Source of the DNA: Campylobacter gracilis
GTDB taxonomy: Bacteria; Campylobacterota; Campylobacteria; Campylobacterales; Campylobacteraceae
Assembly: GCF_001190745.1 (NCBI RefSeq)
Contig: NZ_CP012196.1
Span: 186,001-250,000 of the forward strand
Direction: 5' to 3'
DNA length: 64,000 nucleotides
Shown here: in pieces, positions 35,614-41,594 of the stretch
How positions within the stretch are numbered: the stretch's first letter is position 1
Layout: every line of letters begins with the position of its first letter
Position numbers and translations under genes: made by a program
The notes under the pieces: generated by a model
Database searches by the model: none
Told to the model about the DNA's origin: nothing
What the model saw: the letters and a program-made list of their open reading frames with translations, nothing else

Positions 35614-36419
35614 ATCCTCTCTCCTTTGAAGTATTCGACTATTTTTCCTGCAAGGGCTATCTGCCCCTTGCCCGTGATTTTGGTGGTGAATTTTTGATGC
35701 GTGCCGGCAGGTCCCGCGAATGTCTGCGTCGTGACCTCAAAATAGCCCCTGTCTACGTAGCGCTGCATTGGCACGTTGTGGCGCGCGCCTCCGCTGATGA
35801 GATAGCCGCTAGCACGTAGGAAGTCAAATAGTCTATTCTGCCCTATCGACACCCCCTCGCTGTCGCTTAACAGCTTGGCGTAATTTCCGATCAGAATGCT
35901 ATCGACGCTAGCCTCAACCGATTTGGCGAAACTCACATATCCAGCATTCGCCGCCTTTTCGGCTTCTAGCTGCTTTCTTTTGGCGCGCTCCGTCTTGAGG
36001 TTTTGAGCTAGGGCTATGATAGTGTCCGGGTCGCTCAAAACTTCCTCGATCTTTGCAGGCGTTAGATACCCGCCGTGCTTGCGGATAGCAGGCAAAACCT
36101 CACCCGTAACCCAACGCCTAAATTCTTTTGCTTGCGGTTTTTCGCTCCATAAAATAGCGTTGTATAGCCCGCTTTCGCTTAGCAATACGGCATCATATCT
36201 GACGCCGTCGATACGCGGTAAATCCGAAATTTCGGGCATCCTACTCTTTAATAAATCTTTAAGATTTGTCTTTTCGTCATCATCTAGGCGCTCTAGCATT
36301 GCATAGGTGTTTGCATATCCTAAAAGCGAACTGATGTCGTTAGCCACAAAATAAGGCTCTCCATTTATTAGCCCGCCTCTAATCTCAAATTTTGAATTTT
36401 TAAAAATTTCTAGGTTCAT
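35610..36419 (-). CDS. phage antirepressor (BRO-N plus KilAC)
   Basis: From ATG 36419 (after AAAGAGGCG) the product is 269 residues. The N-terminal BRO domain shows PYFVANDISSLLGYANTYAMLERLDDDEKTN and LLSESGLYNAILWSEKPQAKEFRRWVTGEVLPAIRKHGGY. The C-terminal part matches the antirepressor KilAC domain (RLFDFLRASGYLI near 200). Such proteins counter phage repressors to allow lytic growth. Confidence 0.92.
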   Translation of the reverse strand: MNLEIFKNSKFEIRGGLINGEPYFVANDISSLLGYANTYAMLERLDDDEKTNLKDLLKSRMPEISDLPRIDGVRYDAVLLSESGLYNAILWSEKPQAKEFRRWVTGEVLPAIRKHGGYLTPAKIEEVLSDPDTIIALAQNLKTERAKRKQLEAEKAANAGYVSFAKSVEASVDSILIGNYAKLLSDSEGVSIGQNRLFDFLRASGYLISGGARHNVPMQRYVDRGYFEVTTQTFAGPAGTHQKFTTKITGKGQIALAGKIVEYFKGERI

Positions 36420-36505
36420 TTGCGCCTCTTTTAAAATTTGACTTTCATTTAAATCCTCTGTAGAATTCCGCCGCCAAGCTAAGAAATTCATCACAAAGGA
36501 TTTAA

Positions 36506-36691
36506 ATGACGGACAAAGAGATAGTTTTAGAACTAACCAAACTCGCAATGCAAGCAGAAATGCTCCGATCAAGACCGGAGGATGCTCCTAAAATGGTGGC
36601 GGAGGCGTTTAATACTATCGCTGAAAGCATTGAAGACGCTATGAGCAAGCTTAACGATGCAGATATCCATCTAGCTCGAAATAAGAAATAA
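36506..36691 (+). CDS. small rightward phage protein
   Basis: The 61-residue acidic, helical product (EDAPKMVAEAFNTIAESIEDAMSKL) starts after CAAAGGATTTAA. It lies on the strand opposite to its neighbours and its 3' end overlaps a leftward 56-residue gene by 41 bases. It may counter transcription of the early leftward operon or be a small regulator. Confidence 0.55.
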   Translation: MTDKEIVLELTKLAMQAEMLRSRPEDAPKMVAEAFNTIAESIEDAMSKLNDADIHLARNKK

Positions 36692-36821
36692 TCATTTCTA
36701 CCATCTTAGCTTGGTCTTTTCTGTCCGTGCATTTGTCTAGCTCCGCTACTATTTTTTTAAGCGATTTTAAAAAGCGCTTGTTTTCAGCCTTTTTCTCATA
36801 GGCGTTTAACGTCGTTTGCAT
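36651..36821 (-). CDS. 56-residue phage protein
   Basis: A short frame starting at ATG 36821 after AAAGGAT encodes a charged helical protein (YEKKAENKRFLKSLKKIVAELDKC). It begins 16 bases inside the end of the upstream small gene. It overlaps the opposite-strand gene at 36506-36691. The function is unknown. Confidence 0.5.
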   Translation of the reverse strand: MQTTLNAYEKKAENKRFLKSLKKIVAELDKCTDRKDQAKMVEMIISYFELDGYLHR

Positions 36822-36988
36822 TTTTTATCCTTTCTGCATCTAATTTGCGTATCGATGTCCTCTTCCTCATCTTTATACTCTTCCGTAATGAAACCGATCG
36901 CGCTTGCGCCTCCGCCTAGCTTATCAACCTCCTCGCGAAGCTTCTTTATCGCGCGCTTTAGCTTCTTAATCTCGCGTTTCGCTTTCAT
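36806..36988 (-). CDS. small basic/acidic coiled phage protein
   Basis: The 60-residue product has a basic coiled N-terminus (REIKKLKRAIKKLREEVDKL), an acidic stretch (EEYKDEEEDID) and a basic Cys-containing end. The ribosome site GGAGGG is excellent, which makes it a real gene. The function is unknown. Confidence 0.6.
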   Translation of the reverse strand: MKAKREIKKLKRAIKKLREEVDKLGGGASAIGFITEEYKDEEEDIDTQIRCRKDKKCKRR

Positions 36989-37058
36989 CTCTAGCCCTCC
37001 AAATTGCTACGCAAAGCGCGATTATTCCGCCGACGGCAAAAGCAAGGTCTGCGGTCAT
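36966..37058 (-). CDS. 30-residue membrane peptide
   Basis: The frame encodes a single hydrophobic helix (LAFAVGGIIALCVAIW) with polar ends. Its ATG overlaps the stop of the upstream 69-residue gene (ATGA) and its end overlaps the next gene by 23 bases, so it would be made by coupled translation. Its own ribosome site is weak. Confidence 0.4.
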   Translation of the reverse strand: MTADLAFAVGGIIALCVAIWRARDESETRD

Positions 37059-37264
37059 TTTTCGTTCGCTACGCTTTCTACGAGCTTCGCGAGCGCTTGA
37101 GTTTCTAGCCCGCGCTCAATCAAAACCGCCATAAAATCTATGCAAAACCTCACCACCTCGCTATCGTTTTTAAACCCTTTTTTGTTTTGGATTTTGACGA
37201 TGGCGGCGATGTTTTGGTTCGAGAGCTTGAAAGCCTTGCTATTGTCATACTTCGGCGCTACCAT
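37055..37264 (-). CDS. small DNA-binding-like phage protein
   Basis: The 69-residue product resembles a ribbon-helix-helix regulator in length and pattern (a short beta-like FKLSNQNIAAIVKIQ, then a helix NDSEVVRFCIDFMAVLIERG). It overlaps the Cro-like gene by 20 bases and belongs to the first leftward early operon. Assignment to the fold is tentative. Confidence 0.5.
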   Translation of the reverse strand: MVAPKYDNSKAFKLSNQNIAAIVKIQNKKGFKNDSEVVRFCIDFMAVLIERGLETQALAKLVESVANEK

Positions 37265-37499
37265 TCTTAGCCTTTCGTAATATTTTCAGAGAGCCGAATT
37301 TTTGGCTATTCTTTCGCATAAAAGAGCTAAAAAGCTTCGGGTCATCCCACATTTGAGTAGGAAAGCCCCAGTGTTTTTGCATCGCGTTTGCGTGTTTGAC
37401 TTTCGGCGTATTGATTTGTAAAAACCATAACGAAACCGCCCCCTGCGTGACGCCAAGCTTTTTTGCTATTTGTGATTGTGTGATTTTTATCTGTTCCAT
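37245..37499 (-). CDS. Cro-like HTH protein
   Basis: The 84-residue product has a clear Cro/CI-type HTH at residues 5-30 (KITQSQIAKKLGVTQGAVSLWF). It diverges from cI across 94 bases that hold two operator palindromes, the position of Cro in lambdoid switches. It is the first gene of the leftward early operon and probably shuts off cI after induction. Confidence 0.82.
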   Translation of the reverse strand: MEQIKITQSQIAKKLGVTQGAVSLWFLQINTPKVKHANAMQKHWGFPTQMWDDPKLFSSFMRKNSQKFGSLKILRKAKNGSAEV

Positions 37500-37506
37500 A
37501 AGCGCT

Positions 37507-37558
37507 ATATTATCATCGATAATATAAAAATCTGCTTAATGATATTATCTTTGATAAT
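37507..37558. promoter_or_regulatory. CI/Cro operator pair beside cI
   Basis: Two perfect palindromes of the form ATTATC-N3-GATAAT lie at 37509-37523 (spacer ATC, arms extendable to eight bases, 37507-37525) and 37544-37558 (spacer TTT). Their centres are 35 bases apart. They cover the divergent promoter zone between the Cro-like gene and cI. Confidence 0.8.
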
Positions 37559-37593
37559 TTTAAAATTGCTAAAATTCAATAGAAGGATTTTTA

Positions 37594-38373
37594 ATGGATA
37601 TTCATCAAAAGATTAGAGCTTTCAGACAGGAAGCGGGGCTAACACAGGTGCAGTTTGCCGAGAAGCTAGGTATAACGCAAGGGCTTGTGGCGCACTATGA
37701 AACGCAGCCGGGCGAAATCGGCAAAAACGGCAAAGAGAAAAAATCGTCAAAGCCTGAGCTTGAAAAGTTGCCGCTAATAGCGGAAATATTGGGAAAAAAC
37801 GTAATAGATTTATTCGATGACGAGGAGACGTCAAAGAGGCAGATCGTCAAAAAAGAGCTGAAAAATAATTTTGAAAAATACGCCCATCTAATACCTGCCG
37901 AGTATGGTCTTAAAAACGTAGTATTTCTCTCAAAATCGGATATGCTTATCGGCGCGGGCAGCGAGGGCGCGTATGATTTGGATCTGTTTAATAAAGAAAC
38001 TAAAATCGCCGTGGATCGCTCTTTCATTAAAGGGCTTGACCCCAAGAATTTAAAGCTTTTTGAGGTGGTAGGCGATAGCATGCAGCCCGAATATGACGAG
38101 GGGGATTTGGCGATTGTAGATATGGTAAATTTTAGGGGCGATTTTATTAAGATCGGCGGAATTTATGTCGTGCGCGTGGGCGACGTAGTTTACGTAAAAA
38201 GGGTCGAGTTTTTGCCAAAAGGCGCTATTAAGCTCATTAGCCTAAACTCCAAATACGGCGATCTATACCCGCATAAAGAGGGCTACGAATACGAAATCCT
38301 AGGAAAGGTCTGCGGCAAGATCAAGCTAGAAATTCAAAAAGGGCTGACGTTTAGCGATAGCGGGATAAAATAA
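37594..38373 (+). CDS. CI-like repressor, HTH plus S24 peptidase domain
   Basis: The 259-residue repressor has an HTH at residues 16-36 (LTQVQFAEKLGITQGLVAHYE) and a LexA/CI-type S24 domain. The Ser-Lys dyad is S162 (GDSMQPEYDEGD) and K202 (YVKRVE). An Ala-Gly pair at 121-122 lies 41 residues before the serine, the spacing expected for RecA-stimulated self-cleavage. It should hold the prophage silent and release it on DNA damage. The start has AGAAGGA. Confidence 0.9.
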   Translation: MDIHQKIRAFRQEAGLTQVQFAEKLGITQGLVAHYETQPGEIGKNGKEKKSSKPELEKLPLIAEILGKNVIDLFDDEETSKRQIVKKELKNNFEKYAHLIPAEYGLKNVVFLSKSDMLIGAGSEGAYDLDLFNKETKIAVDRSFIKGLDPKNLKLFEVVGDSMQPEYDEGDLAIVDMVNFRGDFIKIGGIYVVRVGDVVYVKRVEFLPKGAIKLISLNSKYGDLYPHKEGYEYEILGKVCGKIKLEIQKGLTFSDSGIK

Positions 38374-38374
38374 T

Positions 38375-38881
38375 TTAAAGCCCCTGTATTTGATGAAATC
38401 TGCCTTGCTGCTGCAGCCATAGCCGATCGCGCATCTTTTGGTTTTCTATTTCCAGCGCGTTCGCAGCATCTTGCGCGGCGGCTGCGTTGTTATAAAAAGC
38501 GTTTTGCCAAGCCATCCCCGCATCCTGCCAATCATAGCTTCCTTGGCTTGAGCCGGCAAGGGCGATTGCTTCTTGCGGCGTTAGAGGCTTGGCACAGCCC
38601 GCCAGATACTTCGCGAAATAATCCTTAAGCAGGTAATCGCTTCCCGCCTGCTTTAATCTGTCAAAATCATACTTCGATACCCAAAAGGCGTCGCCCTCGG
38701 TGCAGAAATAAATTCCGATATTTTTTAGATATTTTTCCATATCGCGAGTGACTGGGTAGCCTACCGATTCGACCGGAACATAATAGGCTTCGCCGCCCAT
38801 AAAAGCAACGTCACGCTCGGCAGGATTAAAAACACAGCCCGAAAATAGCACGGCTGCGCAGATTAGCATCAAATTTCTCAT
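38375..38881 (-). CDS. prophage-encoded lipoprotein
   Basis: The 168-residue product has a signal peptide with lipobox FSGC (Cys16), then a Tyr-rich globular part and a Gln/Asn/Ala-rich tail. It ends one base from the convergent cI gene. A surface or periplasmic lipoprotein in this spot could alter the lysogen envelope (for example block superinfection), but the family is unknown to me. Confidence 0.65.
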   Translation of the reverse strand: MRNLMLICAAVLFSGCVFNPAERDVAFMGGEAYYVPVESVGYPVTRDMEKYLKNIGIYFCTEGDAFWVSKYDFDRLKQAGSDYLLKDYFAKYLAGCAKPLTPQEAIALAGSSQGSYDWQDAGMAWQNAFYNNAAAAQDAANALEIENQKMRDRLWLQQQGRFHQIQGL

Positions 38882-38887
38882 AAATTT

Positions 38888-39106
38888 TTACCATTTCGGC
38901 TTTTTCGTGCCTCTTTTGCCGGTGTATGGATTACTTCTGCCCTTGCTCGACCAGTTGTCGCGCTGCGTGCGGTTTTTATTTGAGCGGTAATGAGGCTTTA
39001 CGTATTTGCCCTTTTTGGTGACATATCCGCCCACTCTCTGCGCGCTAAAAGACACCGACGGCGTGAGCAAGAAAGCCGCTAAAATTAAAGCGAGTAGTTT
39101 TTTCAT
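38888..39106 (-). CDS. small secreted basic protein
   Basis: The 72-residue product has a signal peptide (MKKLLALILAAFLLTPSVSFSA). The mature part has VGGYVTKKGKYVKPHYRSNKN, then RSNPYTGKRGTKKP. The pattern G-Y-x-K-K-G-x-Y-V-x-P-H-Y-R-S with N-P-Y-T-G-K occurs in small exported proteins of many bacteria. The role is unknown. It precedes the lipoprotein gene by seven bases. Confidence 0.65.
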   Translation of the reverse strand: MKKLLALILAAFLLTPSVSFSAQRVGGYVTKKGKYVKPHYRSNKNRTQRDNWSSKGRSNPYTGKRGTKKPKW

Positions 39107-39117
39107 TTTATGATCCT

Positions 39118-39570
39118 TTATTGAAATTGTTTCAGATCTGCTAAATCAAAGCGGGTTAGCCGCCTTTCTAGAGGATAAAGAAAATATCTAACGGCAAGAA
39201 TATCCCCGTCTCGAAGTTGTTTTTGCTGCGATTTGGAAAGACGAATTGTGGCTACTTGAAAAGATGCCGCTAGGATAGCTGTGTTGGTAAACATAGTATT
39301 TTTATCAACTCTCATTTCTAGCTTCTGAGTTGGAACGCCACCATTGCTATCCTCCATCCAAAACTGCTCTGGCTCCTTTAACACAATCCCGATTATGCCC
39401 CCATAACTTACCTTCCCGTTTTTGCTTTCAAGATACAAGGACACATCCTTTTCTTTACATACAAAATAAAGGGTTGTTTTATCGGTCATCTCGTCGGTAA
39501 CGTAAAATTTTTCACAAAACGCAGATAGAGATGAGGACAATACCAGAATAAACAATAAAACTTTTTTCAT
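39118..39570 (-). CDS. secreted prophage protein, unknown
   Basis: The 150-residue product has a typical signal peptide (KKVLLFILVLSSSLSAFC) and a beta-rich mature part with no known motif. It is the second gene of the leftward cassette downstream of the CI-like operator pair. Base composition is more AT-rich than the head genes, which suggests separate acquisition. Confidence 0.6.
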   Translation of the reverse strand: MKKVLLFILVLSSSLSAFCEKFYVTDEMTDKTTLYFVCKEKDVSLYLESKNGKVSYGGIIGIVLKEPEQFWMEDSNGGVPTQKLEMRVDKNTMFTNTAILAASFQVATIRLSKSQQKQLRDGDILAVRYFLYPLERRLTRFDLADLKQFQ

Positions 39571-39601
39571 CGCTTATCGGCTTTCTCATAAATTTAAATA
39601 A

Positions 39602-39626
39602 TTTGCCCTCTATTTAGGAGGGCAAA
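39602..39626. terminator. strong hairpin after the 48-residue gene
   Basis: TTTGCCCTC (39602-39610) and GAGGGCAAA (39618-39626) form a perfect nine-base stem with a seven-base loop. In the leftward direction it follows the stop at 39629 and is succeeded by ATTATTTAAATTT. It probably reduces read-through into the secreted-protein genes. Confidence 0.6.
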
Positions 39627-39628
39627 AC

Positions 39629-39775
39629 CTATTTCTTCTTTTTAGGCGTAGGTTTTGTTTGCGAAAGTGCGCTTCCTGCGACGGATTTGCTTTTCTCGCT
39701 ATACCTATCGTCCTTTAAAATTTCGGATGCCTCTGACGCAACCTTTTTGGACGTTTGTTTCTTATTTGTCGCCAT
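39629..39775 (-). CDS. 48-residue basic phage protein
   Basis: A short frame with an excellent ribosome site (GAAAGGAGG) encodes a Lys/Ser-rich protein (KKVASEASEILKDDRYSEKSKSVAGSALSQ, ending PKKKK). The KVASEAS-L-D...KSVAGSALSQ pattern resembles a small prophage protein I have seen in many proteobacteria, with no known function. It is the first gene leftwards from the second operator pair. Confidence 0.7.
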   Translation of the reverse strand: MATNKKQTSKKVASEASEILKDDRYSEKSKSVAGSALSQTKPTPKKKK

Positions 39776-39822
39776 TTCAACCTCCTTTCATTAAGATAAT
39801 CAAGACTTTTCTCGATTGCCGA

Positions 39823-39890
39823 ATTATACTACTAAAAATATTATCAATAATAATAAAATTTAAGCATCGTTTAATATTACTTTTGATAAT
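39823..39890. promoter_or_regulatory. second CI-type operator pair and leftward promoter
   Basis: Sites 39840-39854 (ATTATC-AAT-AATAAT, one mismatch) and 39876-39890 (ATTACT-TTT-GATAAT, two mismatches) match the cI operators and have centres 36 bases apart, almost the spacing at cI (35). A TATAAT on the minus strand (39823-39828) places the first site over its -35 region. The second site could cover a rightward -10. CI would thus silence both directions. Confidence 0.65.
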
Positions 39891-39904
39891 ATTCTCCCAT
39901 CAAA

Positions 39905-40242
39905 ACCAAGGTGACCCACACCTAGCCCGCGTCGGGTAGAAGCTACGGGAAGCGTCCGTATGGATACGACAATCCATACCCGAGTAATCAGCCCCGATAG
40001 CGACAAGTTCGGGGGCAGAAAAATCCTTGTCAAATTTTTTATGGCGGACGTGCCAAGCGGCGCGCTAAATTGCAACAACGGCTTTTATATCGGCTAAACC
40101 GAGCGTTCGCCACCATAAAGGTTTCGTAGGCTAATGCCGTTGATGAGTAAAAGGCAGAGATTGCCGTCAAACCGGCTTGACATCTCCCGCATTTGGGGGC
40201 TGTCATAGTTTAAGTAAAACACTGACTTTCCTTTTTTATTTT
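39905..40242 (+). ncRNA. structured non-coding RNA, part 1, ending in terminator-like T-tract
   Basis: No credible frame covers this stretch, but hairpins follow one another. They are 39909-39923 (AGGTG/CACCT), 39926-39936 (CCCG/CGGG), 39936-39946 (GTAG/CTAC), 39958-39979 (GTATGGAT/ATCCATAC) and 39991-40016 (CCCCGA/TCGGGG). Then come tRNA-like cassette A and 40178-40205. It ends with a symmetric stem (GTCA/TGAC and GTTT/AAAC, 40202-40226) and a T-rich tract to 40242. The sense strand is inferred from the tRNA-like ends and the T-tract. Confidence 0.55.
40043..40115 (+). ncRNA. tRNA-like cassette A (73 nt, ends ACCA)
   Basis: The ends form an eight-base acceptor-like stem, GGCGGACG (40043-40050) with CGTTCGCC (40104-40111, one G-U), followed by ACCA. 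A D-arm-like TGCC-AAGC-GGCG comes next. The T-arm position has a short stem TCGG-CTAAA-CCGA without a TTC loop, and no normal anticodon arm fits. It is therefore a tRNA mimic or decayed tRNA, not a working tRNA. Confidence 0.5.
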
Positions 40243-40244
40243 AT

Positions 40245-40332
40245 GGCGGACGTATGTTAAGCGGCAAAAACTCTTGGGTGCCCGTAAAACGAGATTTTGG
40301 AACGCAGGTTCGACTCCTGCCGTCCGCCGCCA
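40245..40332 (+). ncRNA. tRNA-like cassette B (88 nt, ends GCCA)
   Basis: The stem GGCGGACG (40245-40252) pairs perfectly with CGTCCGCC (40321-40328), followed by GCCA. The T-arm GCAGG-TTCGACT-CCTGC is canonical and, with the eight-base acceptor and G73, resembles tRNA-Sec. The region between cannot form normal D and anticodon arms. Its best fold is one long hairpin (CAAAA, CTC with GAG, TTTTG) with a large loop, and there is no UCA anticodon in place. Ends and first 20 bases resemble cassette A. Confidence 0.55.
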
Positions 40333-40426
40333 TATCCATAAATGAGCCTCCACTCGCCTTGCTCCTTAGGCGTGATCCACGCACAAATGAAATTTTGTTT
40401 TGGAGGCTCTTTTATGGATATTTTTT
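40332..40426 (+). promoter_or_regulatory. 21-base inverted repeat leader with T-tract before the Csx20-like gene
   Basis: Arms 40332-40352 and 40401-40421 are complementary at 20 of 21 positions and are followed by a run of six T, like a very large terminator stem. The 48-base loop can form CGCCT/AGGCG (40355-40359 with 40368-40372) or GCGTG/CACGC (40370-40374 with 40378-40382), which exclude each other, plus ACAAA/TTTGT. The ribosome site AAGGAG follows at once. This is attenuator or riboswitch-like geometry. Confidence 0.6.
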
Positions 40427-40440
40427 AAGGAGAAAAGAAA

Positions 40441-40781
40441 TGAAAAAGTTGTTTTTTATCGCAAATCATCCAGCCCCAAAAGAGCTAGAGGCAGAATACG
40501 AAGTTGTCGCTCTTAGCGACGAGCAAAAGAGGATATGGGCCTCTATCCCTAAAACAGAGATTTCCACCCATATAGCGGGCATCTTAAAAGTCGCGCGCGA
40601 TTTTGATGCCGTTGTAGTAGTCGGCGAACCTAGAGCTTGCCATATTGTAGTTTCAGCGGTTGGAAAGGATAGATGCTTTTCTACCTATTCAATCCGCCAA
40701 AGTGTAGATGAGCCGCAACCCGATGGCTCTGTAATCAAAAAAGCCGTATTTAAATTTGACGGCTTAGTCCGTTATGAATAA
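40441..40781 (+). CDS. Csx20-like protein (predicted ring-nuclease family)
   Basis: The 113-residue product matches what I know of Csx20: start MKKLFFIANH, the segment LSDEQKRIWASIP (family form LPEELQKIWSNIPP), a hydrophobic strand then G (AVVVVGEPRACHIVV), and an end DGSVIKKAVFKFDGLVRYE. Csx20 is an accessory of type III CRISPR systems, grouped with small CARF-like proteins thought to cleave cyclic oligoadenylate signals. No cas genes or arrays are in the window. In a phage it may counter host defence signalling. That role is inferred. Confidence 0.6.
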
Positions 40782-40792
40782 AGGAGAAACAA

Positions 40793-41206
40793 ATGAGAAC
40801 AAATTTATCAAAAAGTGGTCTACCAACTTTAGGTGTAGGTGGAGGCGCTGCATCAAACACAGCAGAATTCCGAGTAATACTAAATGGTGAGAAAAGGCTC
40901 AAAAAGCCGATATTTATTGCCCGCCACGGGCAGCTATCGTGCAGCAGCACTCAAGCAATTATCGCCCTACAAAAGGGCGACTACATCGTTGATGTTCGTT
41001 TTAAGCGCGATGCCTCTCGCGAGGCTTGGGAGTGCGGCGAAATTAGGATATCGGCGAAGCGCGTTATCGCAGTCGCCAAAGGCGTTGACGAAATAGAGGT
41101 GGAGCCTGCCGTCATCAGCTACGACGACATCCCAGAAAAATGCTGGGAAGGCGGAAATGTCTACCACAACCGCGATGGTGAGTATTTCGCGGAGGTAGAA
41201 CGATGA
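40793..41206 (+). CDS. unknown protein paired with the Csx20-like gene
   Basis: The 137-residue product begins with a glycine-rich segment (LPTLGVGGGAASNTAEFRVIL), then KKPIFIARHGQLSC and KGDYIVDVRF, which look like a compact beta domain. It starts 11 bases after the Csx20-like gene with a strong site (AAAGGAG), so the two are co-expressed. I do not recognise the family. Confidence 0.65.
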   Translation: MRTNLSKSGLPTLGVGGGAASNTAEFRVILNGEKRLKKPIFIARHGQLSCSSTQAIIALQKGDYIVDVRFKRDASREAWECGEIRISAKRVIAVAKGVDEIEVEPAVISYDDIPEKCWEGGNVYHNRDGEYFAEVER

Positions 41207-41412
41207 AAAATCAAGAGCTTGAAACTGCTGCGGCAGAGATCGCAGGCAGCGTTTCGGATTATCTGCGCTCCGTAGCGGAGCATCTATGTGTAATTTCGCA
41301 GATGAGCGGAATAAACATAAGTGATCTACTAATAAACCTCGCGCTACTGGCAAGAGCTGCGGAGCGAAAAAAGGAGAGCGAAAATGCTGCGGCTTCTGAA
41401 AAGGCTATTTAA
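41203..41412 (+). CDS. small helical phage protein
   Basis: The 69-residue product is helical (AEIAGSVSDYLRSVAEHLCVISQM) and starts in a four-base overlap with the previous gene. No family is recognised. It is the third gene of the rightward early unit. Confidence 0.55.
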   Translation: MKNQELETAAAEIAGSVSDYLRSVAEHLCVISQMSGINISDLLINLALLARAAERKKESENAAASEKAI

Positions 41413-41471
41413 GAGGCGCACAAAATTTACGATCTCAAATCTTAGATTTGGGATATTGAAAGGATAGACAA

Positions 41472-41594
41472 ATGGGTTTAAAAGACTTTAGAAAGGCATT
41501 TAGAGCTTACCGGACTAGGGTAGGTATAGATAAACACACGAAATTTAGCAGCTTTGCTAAATTTGTGAATGCTCGAAAAAAGGAGATGAAATGA
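41472..41594 (+). CDS. 40-residue basic phage protein
   Basis: A short frame after AAAGGATAG encodes a very basic protein (GLKDFRKAFRAYRTRVGIDKHTKF). Its stop overlaps the next start as ATGA. An RNA- or DNA-binding role would fit its charge. The family is unknown. Confidence 0.5.
   Translation: MGLKDFRKAFRAYRTRVGIDKHTKFSSFAKFVNARKKEMK

Noticed and set aside
39905-40430. Ordinary tRNA genes in the phage RNA locus
   Set aside because: Only cassette B has a real T-loop, and neither cassette forms a normal anticodon arm with a seven-base loop, so I list them as tRNA-like and not as tRNAs.
40254-40440. Upstream extension of the Csx20-like frame to 40254
   Set aside because: The extension runs through tRNA-like cassette B and the inverted repeat. 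The ATG at 40441 has a proper AAGGAG site and gives the family N-terminus.
40441-40781. A CRISPR-Cas locus implied by the Csx20-like gene
   Set aside because: No repeat-spacer array and no cas1, cas2, cas10 or effector genes were found on either strand in the window.
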